From: Rhodococcus sp. B50
Lineage (GTDB): Bacteria > Actinomycetota > Actinomycetes > Mycobacteriales > Mycobacteriaceae
Reading direction: 5' to 3'
Assembly (NCBI RefSeq): GCF_013602415.1
Contig: NZ_WPAG02000002.1
Span: forward strand, 5,025,480 to 5,089,479
DNA: 64,000 bases
This document shows positions 24,741-32,822 of the stretch, piece after piece (within the stretch, counting starts at the first letter, position 1; the number at the start of each line of letters is the position of its first letter). The notes under the pieces were generated by a model. It was not told the DNA's origin and made no database searches. It saw only the letters and a program-made list of their open reading frames with translations. Made by a program: the position numbers and the translations under genes.

Positions 24741-25598
24741 ATGAGCGAGGACCGCGAACGAGAACCCCACACCATCGACTATCCCGGCGAAACCGACGAC
24801 ATGGCCGAGCGTCCCGCCGACGAGATGCGCGGCTACGTCGGACGCGGGTTGCTGTCGGGCCGCAAGGCCCTCGTCACGGGCGGCGACTCCGGAATCGGAC
24901 GTGCGGTCGCGGTCGCCTTCGCGAAGGAGGGCGCCGACGTCGCGATTGCGTACCTCGAAGAACACCGCGACGCCGAGCGCACCGCCGACCTCGTGCGACG
25001 CGAGGGTCGGAAGTGCCACGTCATCGCGGGTGACCTCGGGGACGCGCAGCACTGCCGGTCGGTAGTGGCCGAGACGGTGGAGCAACTCGGCGGACTCGAC
25101 ATCCTCGTCAACAACGTGGGCACCCAGCAGCCTGTCGACGACCTCGCCGAGCTGAGCGAGGAACAGTGGCGGCACACCTTCGCCGTGAACATCGACAGCT
25201 TCTTCCACGTGACCAAGGCGGCGCTGCCGCACCTGACGCCGGGTGGCTCCGTCATCAACACCGCGTCGGTCAACGGACTGCGTGGCAACAAGACGCTCAT
25301 CGACTACTCGGCGACGAAGGGCGCCGTGATCGCGCTGACCTACTCGCTCGCGCAGGCGCTGCAGGACAGGCAGATCCGGGTGAACTGCGTGGCGCCCGGA
25401 CCGGTGTGGACCCCGTTGATCCCGGCGACCATGGACGCCGAGAAGGTGTCGGAGTTCGGGCAGCAGGCACCCTTCGGGCGCGCCGCGCAGCCCGACGAGA
25501 TCGCCCCGTCCTACGTATTCTTCGCGTCGGAGACGATGTCCTCGTACTACAGCGGCGAAGTGCTCGCCCCGCTCGGCGGCGAGACCATGCCGGGCTGA
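24741..25598 (+). CDS. SDR oxidoreductase of the general-stress (GSP39/YghA-like) type
   Basis: 285-residue short-chain dehydrogenase with the N-terminal extension typical of the GSP39/YghA group. Cofactor motif TGGDSGIGRA (about residues 49-58), NNVGTQ, then catalytic Ser in NTASVNG and Y-S-A-T-K. Homologues include B. subtilis general stress protein 39, controlled by SigB. Substrate unknown. The start is backed by the position of the GGGTAT element rather than a ribosome-binding site. Confidence 0.88.
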   Translation: MSEDREREPHTIDYPGETDDMAERPADEMRGYVGRGLLSGRKALVTGGDSGIGRAVAVAFAKEGADVAIAYLEEHRDAERTADLVRREGRKCHVIAGDLGDAQHCRSVVAETVEQLGGLDILVNNVGTQQPVDDLAELSEEQWRHTFAVNIDSFFHVTKAALPHLTPGGSVINTASVNGLRGNKTLIDYSATKGAVIALTYSLAQALQDRQIRVNCVAPGPVWTPLIPATMDAEKVSEFGQQAPFGRAAQPDEIAPSYVFFASETMSSYYSGEVLAPLGGETMPG

Positions 25599-25669
25599 AT
25601 CCGGGGTGGGGTGGGCAGAGAGCAAGAACGGTCGGGCGGCGGCCGGGGTCTGCGCGCGACACTGAACGC

Positions 25670-26605
25670 ATGACCCTCGGCCGTGACCGACTCCGGGAAC
25701 TGCTCGACGCCGTTCTCGACGAGAACAACGCAACCCTCGAACGGATGGCGCAGCACGCCTACGCCTCGCCGTGGCACTTCAGCCGCACCGTCGCGGTCGG
25801 TACCGGCGAGTCGCCGGTGGCGTTGCGGCGCCGGGTGATGCTCGAACGCGCCGCCTGGCAGCTGCGTCACGGCAGGTCGGTCACGGATGCGGCGTTCGCC
25901 GCCGGTTACGACAGCGTCGAAGGATTCGGACGCGCCTTCGCCCGCGCCTACGGATATCCACCGAGCGTGGCCGCCCGGGTGCTCGGCACGGGCGGGAGCG
26001 ACCACTGGCTTCCCGCCCCCAACGGCGTCCACTTCCATCCACCCACCAATCTGTGGGTCGAGGAGGACGGGCGACGGCCCGCGGCGCCCGACTATCCGGC
26101 AGCCGAGGTCCTGGCGCAGATGGTGCAGCACGATCTCGCGGACACTCGCTATCTCCTCGGCCGGGCCGCGGAACTCGACGACGACGAGCGCGAACGGATC
26201 CGGTTTCCCGGCCTCGTCGTGCTCGAGTGGGACGGCCCCGAGGAATCCGTGTCGCGGGTGCTCGGCAACCTCGTGCGAGCGAAGGAGGTCTGGCTGGCCT
26301 CGATGATCGGTGCCGACCAGCCGGTGGAAGAGGACGGCGGAATCGACGTGCTGGCAGCACGTTTCGAGGATGTCGCGCCGCGGTGGGTGGAGACGATCCG
26401 CGACATCCATCGCCGTGGGGCCTGGGGCGACGTACTCATCGACGCCCTGTGCGACCCTCCCGAGAGCTTCGTCCTCGCAGGGGTGGTCACCCATGTCCTC
26501 ACCTTCGCCGCGCACCGCCGCCAACTCGCCCGGCACATGATGCGGGCGGCCCGCCTCGACGTCGATCACGGCGATCCACTCGACTGGAACAGGAGCACCC
26601 CGTGA
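25670..26605 (+). CDS. AraC-type regulator with C-terminal DinB-like domain
   Basis: 311 residues. The N-terminal AraC DNA-binding domain (about residues 8-105) has two helix-turn-helix units, the second being VTDAAFAAGYDSVEGFGRAF. The rest (about 130-300) resembles a DinB/DUF664 helical bundle, with possible metal-binding His residues in MVQHD, VTHVL and AAHRRQLARH. Effector unknown. Its stop overlaps the next gene (GTGA), a DHFR/RibD-type reductase that is its likely target or partner. Confidence 0.82.
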   Translation: MTLGRDRLRELLDAVLDENNATLERMAQHAYASPWHFSRTVAVGTGESPVALRRRVMLERAAWQLRHGRSVTDAAFAAGYDSVEGFGRAFARAYGYPPSVAARVLGTGGSDHWLPAPNGVHFHPPTNLWVEEDGRRPAAPDYPAAEVLAQMVQHDLADTRYLLGRAAELDDDERERIRFPGLVVLEWDGPEESVSRVLGNLVRAKEVWLASMIGADQPVEEDGGIDVLAARFEDVAPRWVETIRDIHRRGAWGDVLIDALCDPPESFVLAGVVTHVLTFAAHRRQLARHMMRAARLDVDHGDPLDWNRSTP

Positions 26606-27165
26606 CCCGGATGATCTACTACACCGCAAGCACACTGGACGGCTTCCTCGCGACCGAGGACCATTCGCTCGACTGGCTGCTCACCCGCGAGACGGGAGAC
26701 AGCGGACCCGTAGGGTACGAGGAGTTCATCGCCGGTATCGGCGCCATCACGATGGGGTCGTCGACCTACCGCTGGGTTCTCGACCACGCGGGTGAGGACA
26801 AGTGGGAGTACGACCTGCCCTGCTGGGTGTTCACGCATCGCGACGACCTGCCCGTGGCCCGGGCAGGGGACGAACCCGGCGACATCCGCTTCACACAGAA
26901 GGACGTCCGGCAGGTCTACGCCGAGATGGCCGCGGCCGCGAACGGCCGCGACCTGTGGATGGTGGGCGGCGGTGACCTCGCCGGACAGTTCGCCGAGCAC
27001 GGCCTGCTCGACGAACTCGTCGTCTCGTTCGCGCCGGTGACCATCGGATCCGGCCGGCCGTTGCTCCCGCGGCACGTGGAGATGCGTCTCGTCGAGATCG
27101 GGCAGAGCGGGGAGTTCGCCGTCATGCGCTACGAAGTGTTCAAGGACGCCACCAGTCGGTTGTGA
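26602..27165 (+). CDS. dihydrofolate reductase/RibD C-terminal family protein
   Basis: 187 residues. The N-terminus RMIYYTASTLDGFLA is the family signature; MVGGGDLAGQFAEHGLLDEL and the C-terminal IGSGRPLLP block complete the fold. Likely an NADPH-dependent reductase of unknown substrate. GTG 26602 is coupled to the AraC-type gene. Paired regulator-reductase genes like this are common in actinobacteria. Confidence 0.87.
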   Translation: MTRMIYYTASTLDGFLATEDHSLDWLLTRETGDSGPVGYEEFIAGIGAITMGSSTYRWVLDHAGEDKWEYDLPCWVFTHRDDLPVARAGDEPGDIRFTQKDVRQVYAEMAAAANGRDLWMVGGGDLAGQFAEHGLLDELVVSFAPVTIGSGRPLLPRHVEMRLVEIGQSGEFAVMRYEVFKDATSRL

Positions 27166-27185
27166 TGTGCGTCACCTGCAGGTAC
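27159..27185 (+). promoter_or_regulatory. weak SigF-like promoter
   Basis: GTTG at 27159-27162, 17 bases, AGGTAC at 27180-27185. Several mismatches. Noted because the paralogous gene at 23276 has a better match. Confidence 0.25.
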
Positions 27186-27228
27186 CGTCGGCATCGAGAG
27201 GGACACACCTCGTCCAAGGAGGCCGGTC

Positions 27229-27450
27229 GTGAAACTCAATCTCTTCGTAGCGTGGAGCGCCTACGCGCTCGCCCTGGCTTCGGTCCTGATGATCGCCCTG
27301 ACGATCGTCGCGGCCGGTTACGGATTCGAGGGCTGGGCGATCATTGCGGCAATCGCTGCGGTCGTCGCGCTCGGAGCGGCATTCGGCATGGTCGCCGGAA
27401 CCGTTCGCCGCGACCACAAGCGGCATTACGACACACCGCACCTGTTCTGA
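27229..27450 (+). CDS. small two-helix membrane protein with GFEGW motif
   Basis: 73 residues, two transmembrane helices split by GYGFEGW, and a basic C-terminal tail with three His residues (RRDHKRHYDTPHLF). Paralogue of the 23276 gene. GTG 27229 has AAGGAGG at 27218-27224. Function unknown. Confidence 0.75.
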   Translation: MKLNLFVAWSAYALALASVLMIALTIVAAGYGFEGWAIIAAIAAVVALGAAFGMVAGTVRRDHKRHYDTPHLF

Positions 27451-27461
27451 GGGTCGTACGA

Positions 27462-27491
27462 GACGCGAGTCGGTGAGAGCCGGCTCGCGTC
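27462..27491. terminator. hairpin between convergent genes
   Basis: 12-bp stem with one G-U pair (27462-27473 with 27480-27491), 6-base loop. Confidence 0.6.
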
Positions 27492-27511
27492 CCTCACCCC
27501 GCACGACCTCC

Positions 27512-28390
27512 TCATGACTCTGCGAGTCGGCGTTTCTCCGTTTCGATGTCGAAAGTGGGCTCCGGCCAGTCGAGGTCGAGACGTTCGAAGGCGTCGATGA
27601 GCAGTTCCGTGACCGCGAGGCGGCTGTACCACTTGCGGTCGCACGGAATGACATACCAGGGCGCGACGTCGGTACCCGTCCGGTCCAGCATGTCCTGGTA
27701 GGCCTGCTGGTACTGCGGCCACAGTGCGCGTTCCGAGACGTCGCTCGGGTCGTACTTCCAATGCTTGTCGCGGCGCTCGAGACGTTCGGCGAGGCGTTTC
27801 TTCTGTTCGTCCAGCGAGACGAACATCGCCACCTTCACGATGGTCGTGCCCTCGCGGACGATCTCGCGTTCGAACCGGTTGATCTCGTCGTAGCGTCCGC
27901 GCCAGACGCTCTCCGGCACCAGCGATCTCACCCGGGCGACGAGCACGTCCTCGTAGTGCGAGCGGTCGAAGACGCCGAGTTGCCCGTTGCGGGGGAGGGC
28001 CTTCGAGATCCGCCACAGGAAGTGGTGCCGCTTCTCCTCCGCGGTCGGGACACCGAAGGCCGTATGGTCGACGCCCTGCGGGTCGACGTGACCGACGACG
28101 TGACGCACCATGCCGCCCTTCCCGGCGGTGTCCATGCCCTGCAGTATCAGCAGGATCGAGCGGGTGCCGCCGGTCCGGCCCTCCGCGAACAGCATCTCCT
28201 GCAGTCCGGAGAGAGCCGCACCGCGTTCGGCGAGCAGACGCTCGCCGAGAGCCTTGTCGCCGTCGAATCCAGGCGTGGCGTTCGTGTCGATCTCGGCGAC
28301 GCGCGTGTCGGGCCCTGCCCGCAGTGCTTCGATGATCGAGGCGGGTCGGAAGACGTCGTCCTTCGGCATGCCGGAAAGCGTGTCACACAT
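27512..28390 (-). CDS. ppk2: polyphosphate kinase 2 family protein
   Basis: 292-residue PPK2 (class I-like) kinase, transferring phosphate between polyphosphate and a nucleotide. The Walker A motif GMDTAGKGG and the DRSHYEDVLVARV lid/Walker B region are intact. ATG 28390 is used; ATG 28369 (MPKDDVFRP) is an equally plausible start. It lies seven bases downstream of the DUF4873 gene and should share its transcript. Confidence 0.9.
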   Translation of the reverse strand: MCDTLSGMPKDDVFRPASIIEALRAGPDTRVAEIDTNATPGFDGDKALGERLLAERGAALSGLQEMLFAEGRTGGTRSILLILQGMDTAGKGGMVRHVVGHVDPQGVDHTAFGVPTAEEKRHHFLWRISKALPRNGQLGVFDRSHYEDVLVARVRSLVPESVWRGRYDEINRFEREIVREGTTIVKVAMFVSLDEQKKRLAERLERRDKHWKYDPSDVSERALWPQYQQAYQDMLDRTGTDVAPWYVIPCDRKWYSRLAVTELLIDAFERLDLDWPEPTFDIETEKRRLAES

Positions 28391-28397
28391 GCGGCTC

Positions 28398-28832
28398 TCA
28401 GACGGGATCCACGCCGTTCGCGTCGGTGACGGAATGGACGCCGTTCGCGTCGGTGACGGAATGGACGCCGTTCGCGTCGGTGACGGAATGGACGCCGTTC
28501 GCGTCGGTCGGGAGCGGGTACGGCGGGCGTGAGATGCCGTCGACCATGTGGCTGCCCCACAGGTCGATCTCCGAGATGCGGGCTGTCGCCGTCTCCGATG
28601 CGCCCGGAACCGCGATGATCACGGTGGTTCCCGGCGCGGGGGAGACGTCTGCGCCGAGGGTGTCCGTGAGCTTGCGGAGCCGGCCCCGCCATACGTGCCG
28701 GCCGAGCAGCGGGTCGAACCGGCCGGAGATCTCGACGTCGACGGAGGCCGTGCGGTCTCCCACGGTGACCTCGGCGGGACCGCGATATCCGGGATCGTCC
28801 TCGTCGTGCAGATCGTCCGAGTGGTCGCTCAT
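28398..28832 (-). CDS. DUF4873-type protein with C-terminal repeats
   Basis: 144 residues. The N-terminal part (GYRGPAEVTVGDRT, then RFDPLLGRHVWRGRL) matches the pattern I know as DUF4873. The C-terminal 35 residues are tandem nine-residue repeats DANGVHSVT encoded by 27-bp DNA repeats. The role is unknown; DUF4873 is also found fused to flavin monooxygenases. It heads the operon with ppk2. A TATAGT element ends six bases before the ATG, so the mRNA may be leaderless. Confidence 0.78.
   Translation of the reverse strand: MSDHSDDLHDEDDPGYRGPAEVTVGDRTASVDVEISGRFDPLLGRHVWRGRLRKLTDTLGADVSPAPGTTVIIAVPGASETATARISEIDLWGSHMVDGISRPPYPLPTDANGVHSVTDANGVHSVTDANGVHSVTDANGVDPV
28411..28508. repeat. 27-bp tandem repeat (three copies plus partial)
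   Basis: Identical units at 28411-28437, 28438-28464 and 28465-28491, then 17 bases of a fourth. It lies in frame within the 3' end of the DUF4873 gene, so copy number changes would lengthen or shorten the protein by nine residues per unit. Confidence 0.95.
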
Positions 28833-28838
28833 GCCCGC

Positions 28839-28867
28839 ACTATACGTGCAACTTCGAGTTACAGTAA
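28839..28867 (-). promoter_or_regulatory. housekeeping-type leaderless promoter of DUF4873-ppk2
   Basis: Reading leftwards: TTACTG at 28867-28862, 17 bases, TATAGT at 28844-28839, then six bases to ATG 28832. Confidence 0.5.
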
Positions 28868-28876
28868 AGGAGTCGA

Positions 28877-29620
28877 TCAGGACGTGGGTGACGACTCCGG
28901 CAGGAGCGGGTGCGACTGCGACTTGAAACGCACCGGGGATCCGGCGACGCCGGCGATGCCGGTCATGCCGCCCCAGACCATCATCGTCAGGTAATCGATG
29001 AGGTCTTCGGTGGTCATCGACTTGTTCGAGATCCACCAGTGCGTCGCGAGCTGGATGCCGCCGACGATTCCGTACGCCCACGGCACGGCACCGCCCGAAT
29101 CCATCTCGAGCAGTCGCAGTCGCTCGCCCAGCACGGTCGCGACGAGTTCGGCGATCATCCGTTCGGAGTCCGCCACCACGTCGCGTCCCGCCGACGCGCT
29201 GTTGCTCATCACGTACAGGTAGACCTCGGGATCGTCGGCGACGGTCTCGACGTACGCCGTGATCGCCTCCCGGGTGAGTTCGTACTCGTCGAGATCCTCC
29301 GCCACCGCCGCGTAGATCCGGGGGGCGAGAACCGTCTCGACGTACCGCAACATCGTGGCGGTCGTCAGGTCGCTCTTGTCGGTGAAGTACCGGTAGAGCA
29401 CCGTCTTCGACACGCCGATCTCGGCGGCGATCTCATCCATGCCGATCTCGTGTCCGCGGGCGCGGATCGCGTTGATGGTGCCGTCCACGAGTTCTTCCCG
29501 GCGAGCGATCTTGTGCTCGTGCCAGCGCCGTTTGCGGCCGTCCTGCTTGACGGGCGGGGCGGCCTCGGTCGAGGTCGGGTTCGAAGTCGTCTGCGGTCTG
29601 CTGGACACTGTGTGGCACAT
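28877..29620 (-). CDS. TetR-family regulator (Rv0472c-like)
   Basis: 247 residues. A Lys/Arg-rich N-terminal extension precedes the helix-turn-helix at about 58-80 (IAAEIGVSKTVLYRYFTDKSDLT). The ligand-binding domain is of the mycobacterial Rv0472c type, judged by its place divergent from the DUF445 gene as in M. tuberculosis. Ligand unknown. ATG 29620; its transcript ends close to the promoter of the DUF4873 gene. Confidence 0.85.
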   Translation of the reverse strand: MCHTVSSRPQTTSNPTSTEAAPPVKQDGRKRRWHEHKIARREELVDGTINAIRARGHEIGMDEIAAEIGVSKTVLYRYFTDKSDLTTATMLRYVETVLAPRIYAAVAEDLDEYELTREAITAYVETVADDPEVYLYVMSNSASAGRDVVADSERMIAELVATVLGERLRLLEMDSGGAVPWAYGIVGGIQLATHWWISNKSMTTEDLIDYLTMMVWGGMTGIAGVAGSPVRFKSQSHPLLPESSPTS

Positions 29621-29725
29621 CCGTTCGGTGTCGATCGTCGGCTCAGTCTACGATCCGGCCTTCCGTCCTTCAGAACTCGAGGCCGATCCGTCCGCCGAGT
29701 GTCGACTTTCGGCACAATCGATCGG

Positions 29726-30988
29726 GTGCAGCTCCTGACGACCGACGACGAGATCAAACGCCGAGACCTCCGCCGTATGAAGGCGGTCGCGACCGGTTTC
29801 CTCGTCGTTGCCGCGATCATCTATCTCTTCTGCCGGTGGCAGGAAACCCGCGGCGCCGGTGCGTGGGTGGGTTACGTGCGGGCCGCGTCCGAGGCCGGCA
29901 TGGTCGGCGCGCTCGCCGATTGGTTCGCCGTGACCGCCTTGTTCCGGCACCCCTTGCGGATTCCCATCCCGCACACGGCGATCATCAAGCGGAAGAAGGA
30001 CCAGCTCGGAGCCAACCTGAGCTCGTTCGTCGGCAGTAACTTCCTCGCACCCGAGGTGGTGTCCGCCAAGGTCGAGTCGGCGCAGATCCCGCTGCGGGTC
30101 GGTACCTGGCTCGCCGAACCCGACAACGCCGCCCGGGTGGCCAAGGAGACCTCGACGGTCCTGCGGGGGGTGGTCGGGATCCTGCGCGAGGACGACATCC
30201 AGCAGATCATCGACCACACCATCGTCAAGCGCATCGCCGAGCCGGAATGGGGACCGCCGATCGGGCGCGTCCTCACCGAGCTCCTCGCCGAGAACCGGCA
30301 CCTCCCGCTCGTCGACATGCTCGCGGAACGAGCGCACCAGTGGGCGCTCGGGAGCCAGGAGACCATCGATCGCGTGATCAGCCGCGACTCGCCGTCCTGG
30401 TCGCCGAAGTTCGTCGACCTGTTGCTCGGCGAGAAGATCCACCGTGAACTCGTGGAATTCACGTGGAAGGTCCGTTCGAATCCCGACCACGAGGTGCGTC
30501 TCGCGGTCAACAAGTTCCTGGCCGACTACGCCCGCGACCTGCAGAGCGATCCTGTGACCATCGCCAAGGCAGAAAAGGTCAAGGCCGAGATCATGGGTCG
30601 GGACGAGATCACCGGGCTCGCGGCGGCGACCTGGCGGACGGCGAAGCGGATGATCCTGGACTCGGTAGACGACCCGAACAGCACCTTGCGCACGAAGATC
30701 GCGGAGAACGTGATGGCGTTCGGCATCCGGGTCCGCGAGGACGCCGAACTGCGAACCAAGATCGACGGCTGGCTGCTCGACGCGGTTCGCTTCGTCGCGG
30801 CCAACTACGCCGACGAGATCACCTCCGTGATCCGCGAGACCGTCGAACGCTGGGACGCGGAGGAGGCCAGCCGCAAGATCGAGCTCGCAGTGGGGCGCGA
30901 CCTGCAGTTCATCCGCATCAACGGTACGGTGGTCGGCTCGCTCGCCGGACTCACGATCTACACGGTGTCCGAACTGCTGTTCGCGTGA
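29726..30988 (+). CDS. DUF445 membrane protein (Rv0473-like)
   Basis: 420 residues: N-terminal transmembrane helix near 23-39, the conserved AGMVGALADWFAVTALFRHPL block of DUF445 near 60-80, a long helical middle and a C-terminal helix (GSLAGLTIYTVSELLF). Function unknown. GTG 29726 is chosen because the conserved region follows directly; no strong ribosome-binding site is seen. Gene order with TetR and XRE neighbours matches Rv0472c-Rv0474. Confidence 0.87.
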   Translation: MQLLTTDDEIKRRDLRRMKAVATGFLVVAAIIYLFCRWQETRGAGAWVGYVRAASEAGMVGALADWFAVTALFRHPLRIPIPHTAIIKRKKDQLGANLSSFVGSNFLAPEVVSAKVESAQIPLRVGTWLAEPDNAARVAKETSTVLRGVVGILREDDIQQIIDHTIVKRIAEPEWGPPIGRVLTELLAENRHLPLVDMLAERAHQWALGSQETIDRVISRDSPSWSPKFVDLLLGEKIHRELVEFTWKVRSNPDHEVRLAVNKFLADYARDLQSDPVTIAKAEKVKAEIMGRDEITGLAAATWRTAKRMILDSVDDPNSTLRTKIAENVMAFGIRVREDAELRTKIDGWLLDAVRFVAANYADEITSVIRETVERWDAEEASRKIELAVGRDLQFIRINGTVVGSLAGLTIYTVSELLFA

Positions 30989-30998
30989 CAACCATCGC

Positions 30999-31029
30999 GT
31001 GCTAGCAGAGTGCTTGCTGTAGCTAGCAC
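30999..31029 (+). promoter_or_regulatory. inverted-repeat operator upstream of the XRE-hbhA operon
   Basis: GTGCTAGC at 30999-31006 and GCTAGCAC at 31022-31029 form a perfect 8-bp inverted repeat. A third, near-identical half-site GTGCTTGC lies at 31010-31017, 11 bases from the first. The right arm lies within the promoter spacer. Probably the binding site of the XRE regulator itself. Confidence 0.6.
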
Positions 31030-31042
31030 CTGGCGGTAGAGT
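31014..31042 (+). promoter_or_regulatory. promoter of XRE-hbhA operon
   Basis: TTGCTG at 31014-31019, 17 bases, TAGAGT at 31037-31042. The expected start of transcription falls at about 31049-31050, on the GTG at 31050, so a leaderless mRNA is likely. Confidence 0.5.
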
Positions 31043-31049
31043 GGATCTC

Positions 31050-31526
31050 GTGTCCACGGAACCAGATCCGATCGAGGGCTCGGACACGCCGGACGACAGT
31101 GCCGGGCCGGGGGATATCGCCGCACGGGTGGTCAACCATGCCGCCCAGGACATCGGTGCATTCATCCGGTCCCAGCGCGAGGCTGCTCAGGTCTCACTCC
31201 GGCAGTTGTCGCAAGTGGCCGGTGTCAGCAATCCGTACCTGAGTCAGATCGAACGCGGCCTGCGCAAGCCGTCCGCGGAAGTGCTCGCCCAGATCGCCAA
31301 GGGGTTGCGGCTCTCGGCAGAGGTTCTCTACGTACGAGCCGGGATCCTCGAGCATCGAGCGGCAAGCGCCGTGCGCGACGCGGTGCTCGTCGACACCGTT
31401 CTCACCGAACGGCAGAAGCAGGTCCTGCTCGACATCTACGACTCGTTCTGCCGGGAGAACCAGCAGGACGCCGGCGATGCCCGGCCCGACCATCCGACAG
31501 ACTTCGACGAGGAGAAATCTCCATGA
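31050..31526 (+). CDS. XRE-family regulator (Rv0474-like)
   Basis: 158 residues with a helix-turn-helix at about 42-66 (LRQLSQVAGVSNPYLSQIERGLRKPS) and a C-terminal helical region for dimerisation. GTG 31050 is chosen from the promoter position; GTG 31041 is an alternative. The stop overlaps hbhA (ATGA), so it is the first gene of the operon, as Rv0474 is of hbhA in M. tuberculosis. Probably self-regulated through the repeat at 30999-31029. Confidence 0.88.
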   Translation: MSTEPDPIEGSDTPDDSAGPGDIAARVVNHAAQDIGAFIRSQREAAQVSLRQLSQVAGVSNPYLSQIERGLRKPSAEVLAQIAKGLRLSAEVLYVRAGILEHRAASAVRDAVLVDTVLTERQKQVLLDIYDSFCRENQQDAGDARPDHPTDFDEEKSP

Positions 31527-32437
31527 CCGATCCCACCAGCATCCGAACCTCCCTCTACGCCGCGGTCGGTGCCGGCGACGCCGTCGTCCAGGCCGTCGCC
31601 GACCTCGTGGCCCAGGCGCGCCGTCGCGCGGAGACCAACCGCAACGAGGTGGCCGAGCGGGTCGAGACCGCGCGCGACCGCTTCGCGACCCTGCCTGCCG
31701 ATCTCACCGAGACCGTCGAGTCCCTCCGTGAGCGTCTCGCCGAACTTCCGGCAGAGCTGCCCGAGGAGATCGCGGAACTGCGCGAGCGTTTCAGCGCCGA
31801 GGAGCTGCGCAAGGTGGCCGAGGCGTACCTGAAGGTCGCATCCGACCTCTACACCGCCCTCGCCGAGCGCGGCGAGGAGACCATCGAGCGCCTGCGTACC
31901 CAGCCGGCCCTCGAGGACGGCATCGGTCGCGCCGAAGCGGTGCTCGGCGACGCCGCCGATCTCACCGAGGAAGCCCTCGGAACGGTGGCCCGCCGGACCC
32001 GTGAGGTCGGCGAGCAGGCCGCGAAGCTCGCAGGTCGTGCGGCCGGTCGCATCTCGGAGGCGAGCGACGAGGTCGGCGAGGCCGTGTCGAGCGCCGGTGA
32101 CAAGGCCGCCGAGCGCGTCGTCGAACTCGGTGAACGTGCCGAGGAGACGGGCTCCGAGACCGCGGGACGTGTCGAGTCGGCACGTGGCGAGGTCCGCGAG
32201 GCGGCCGACAAGGCTGCCGAGAAGGTCGAGTCGGTGGCCACGCCGGTCGAGCCGGTCGCGGTCGCCCCCGCCAAGGCTCCGGCCAAGACCCCGGCCAAGG
32301 CTCCCGCCAAGACGCCCGCGGCGAAGGCTCCGGCCAAGACCGCCGCCAAGGCTCCTGCCAAGACGCCGGCGGCGAAGGCTCCTGCCAAGAAGACTCCTGC
32401 CAAGAAGGCGGCGCCGCGCAAGACCAGCGGCTCCTGA
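31523..32437 (+). CDS. hbhA: heparin-binding hemagglutinin-like protein
   Basis: 304 residues: short N-terminal hydrophobic stretch, long coiled coil (about 25-215) and a C-terminal Lys-Ala-Pro repeat tail (about 245-304, units such as KAPAKTPA) as in mycobacterial HBHA. In mycobacteria HBHA is a surface adhesin whose Lys tail binds heparan sulfate; HBHA-like proteins in Rhodococcus are also linked to lipid droplets. Which role applies here is inference. Coupled to the XRE regulator by overlap. The tail is longer than I recall for M. tuberculosis HBHA (total 199 residues). Confidence 0.87.
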   Translation: MTDPTSIRTSLYAAVGAGDAVVQAVADLVAQARRRAETNRNEVAERVETARDRFATLPADLTETVESLRERLAELPAELPEEIAELRERFSAEELRKVAEAYLKVASDLYTALAERGEETIERLRTQPALEDGIGRAEAVLGDAADLTEEALGTVARRTREVGEQAAKLAGRAAGRISEASDEVGEAVSSAGDKAAERVVELGERAEETGSETAGRVESARGEVREAADKAAEKVESVATPVEPVAVAPAKAPAKTPAKAPAKTPAAKAPAKTAAKAPAKTPAAKAPAKKTPAKKAAPRKTSGS

Positions 32438-32450
32438 CCTGGGGTGATCG

Positions 32451-32484
32451 ATCGGCCCCTGCGCGAACTCGCGCAGGGGCCGAT
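32451..32484 (+). terminator. hairpin terminator after hbhA
   Basis: Perfect 15-bp stem (32451-32465 with 32470-32484), 4-base loop, 13 bases after the hbhA stop. Confidence 0.75.
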
Positions 32485-32501
32485 TCTCGTAGACTGGTGA
32501 G

Positions 32502-32792
32502 GTGACGAATGTCGATTCTCTTGCCGGTCTGATCATCCTCGCGCTGCAGATCATCGCCATTGCGGGGGCGGGATTTGCGTTGTTCCACGTGGTGCGTCAG
32601 CCCGCCGAGGCGTTTCCGGCCGTCGACAAGCTGAGCAAGCCCATCTGGCTCGGCATCCTCGTGGCCGCATTGCTCGTCCTCGTCGTCTTCGGTGCGGTCG
32701 GCCTGCTCGGCATCATCGCCGTCGTGGCGGTGTGCGTGTACCTCGTGGACGTCCGTCCGCGCGTCGAGGAGGTTCAGCGTCCTCGGTGGTGA
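32502..32792 (+). CDS. DUF2516 membrane protein (Rv0476-like)
   Basis: 96 residues with two transmembrane helices (about 8-30 and 46-75) and the conserved DKLSKPIWLGIL loop between them. Function unknown. Position directly after hbhA matches Rv0476. GTG 32502. The last codons fall within a 29-bp tandem duplication. Confidence 0.85.
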   Translation: MTNVDSLAGLIILALQIIAIAGAGFALFHVVRQPAEAFPAVDKLSKPIWLGILVAALLVLVVFGAVGLLGIIAVVAVCVYLVDVRPRVEEVQRPRW

Positions 32793-32822
32793 CCGAGGAG
32801 GTTCGGCGTCCTCGGTGGTAGA
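32765..32822. repeat. 29-bp tandem duplication at the 3' end of the DUF2516 gene
   Basis: Units 32765-32793 and 32794-32822 are almost identical (one internal change plus the last bases). The stop codon lies in the first copy, so the second copy is outside the gene. Confidence 0.9.
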
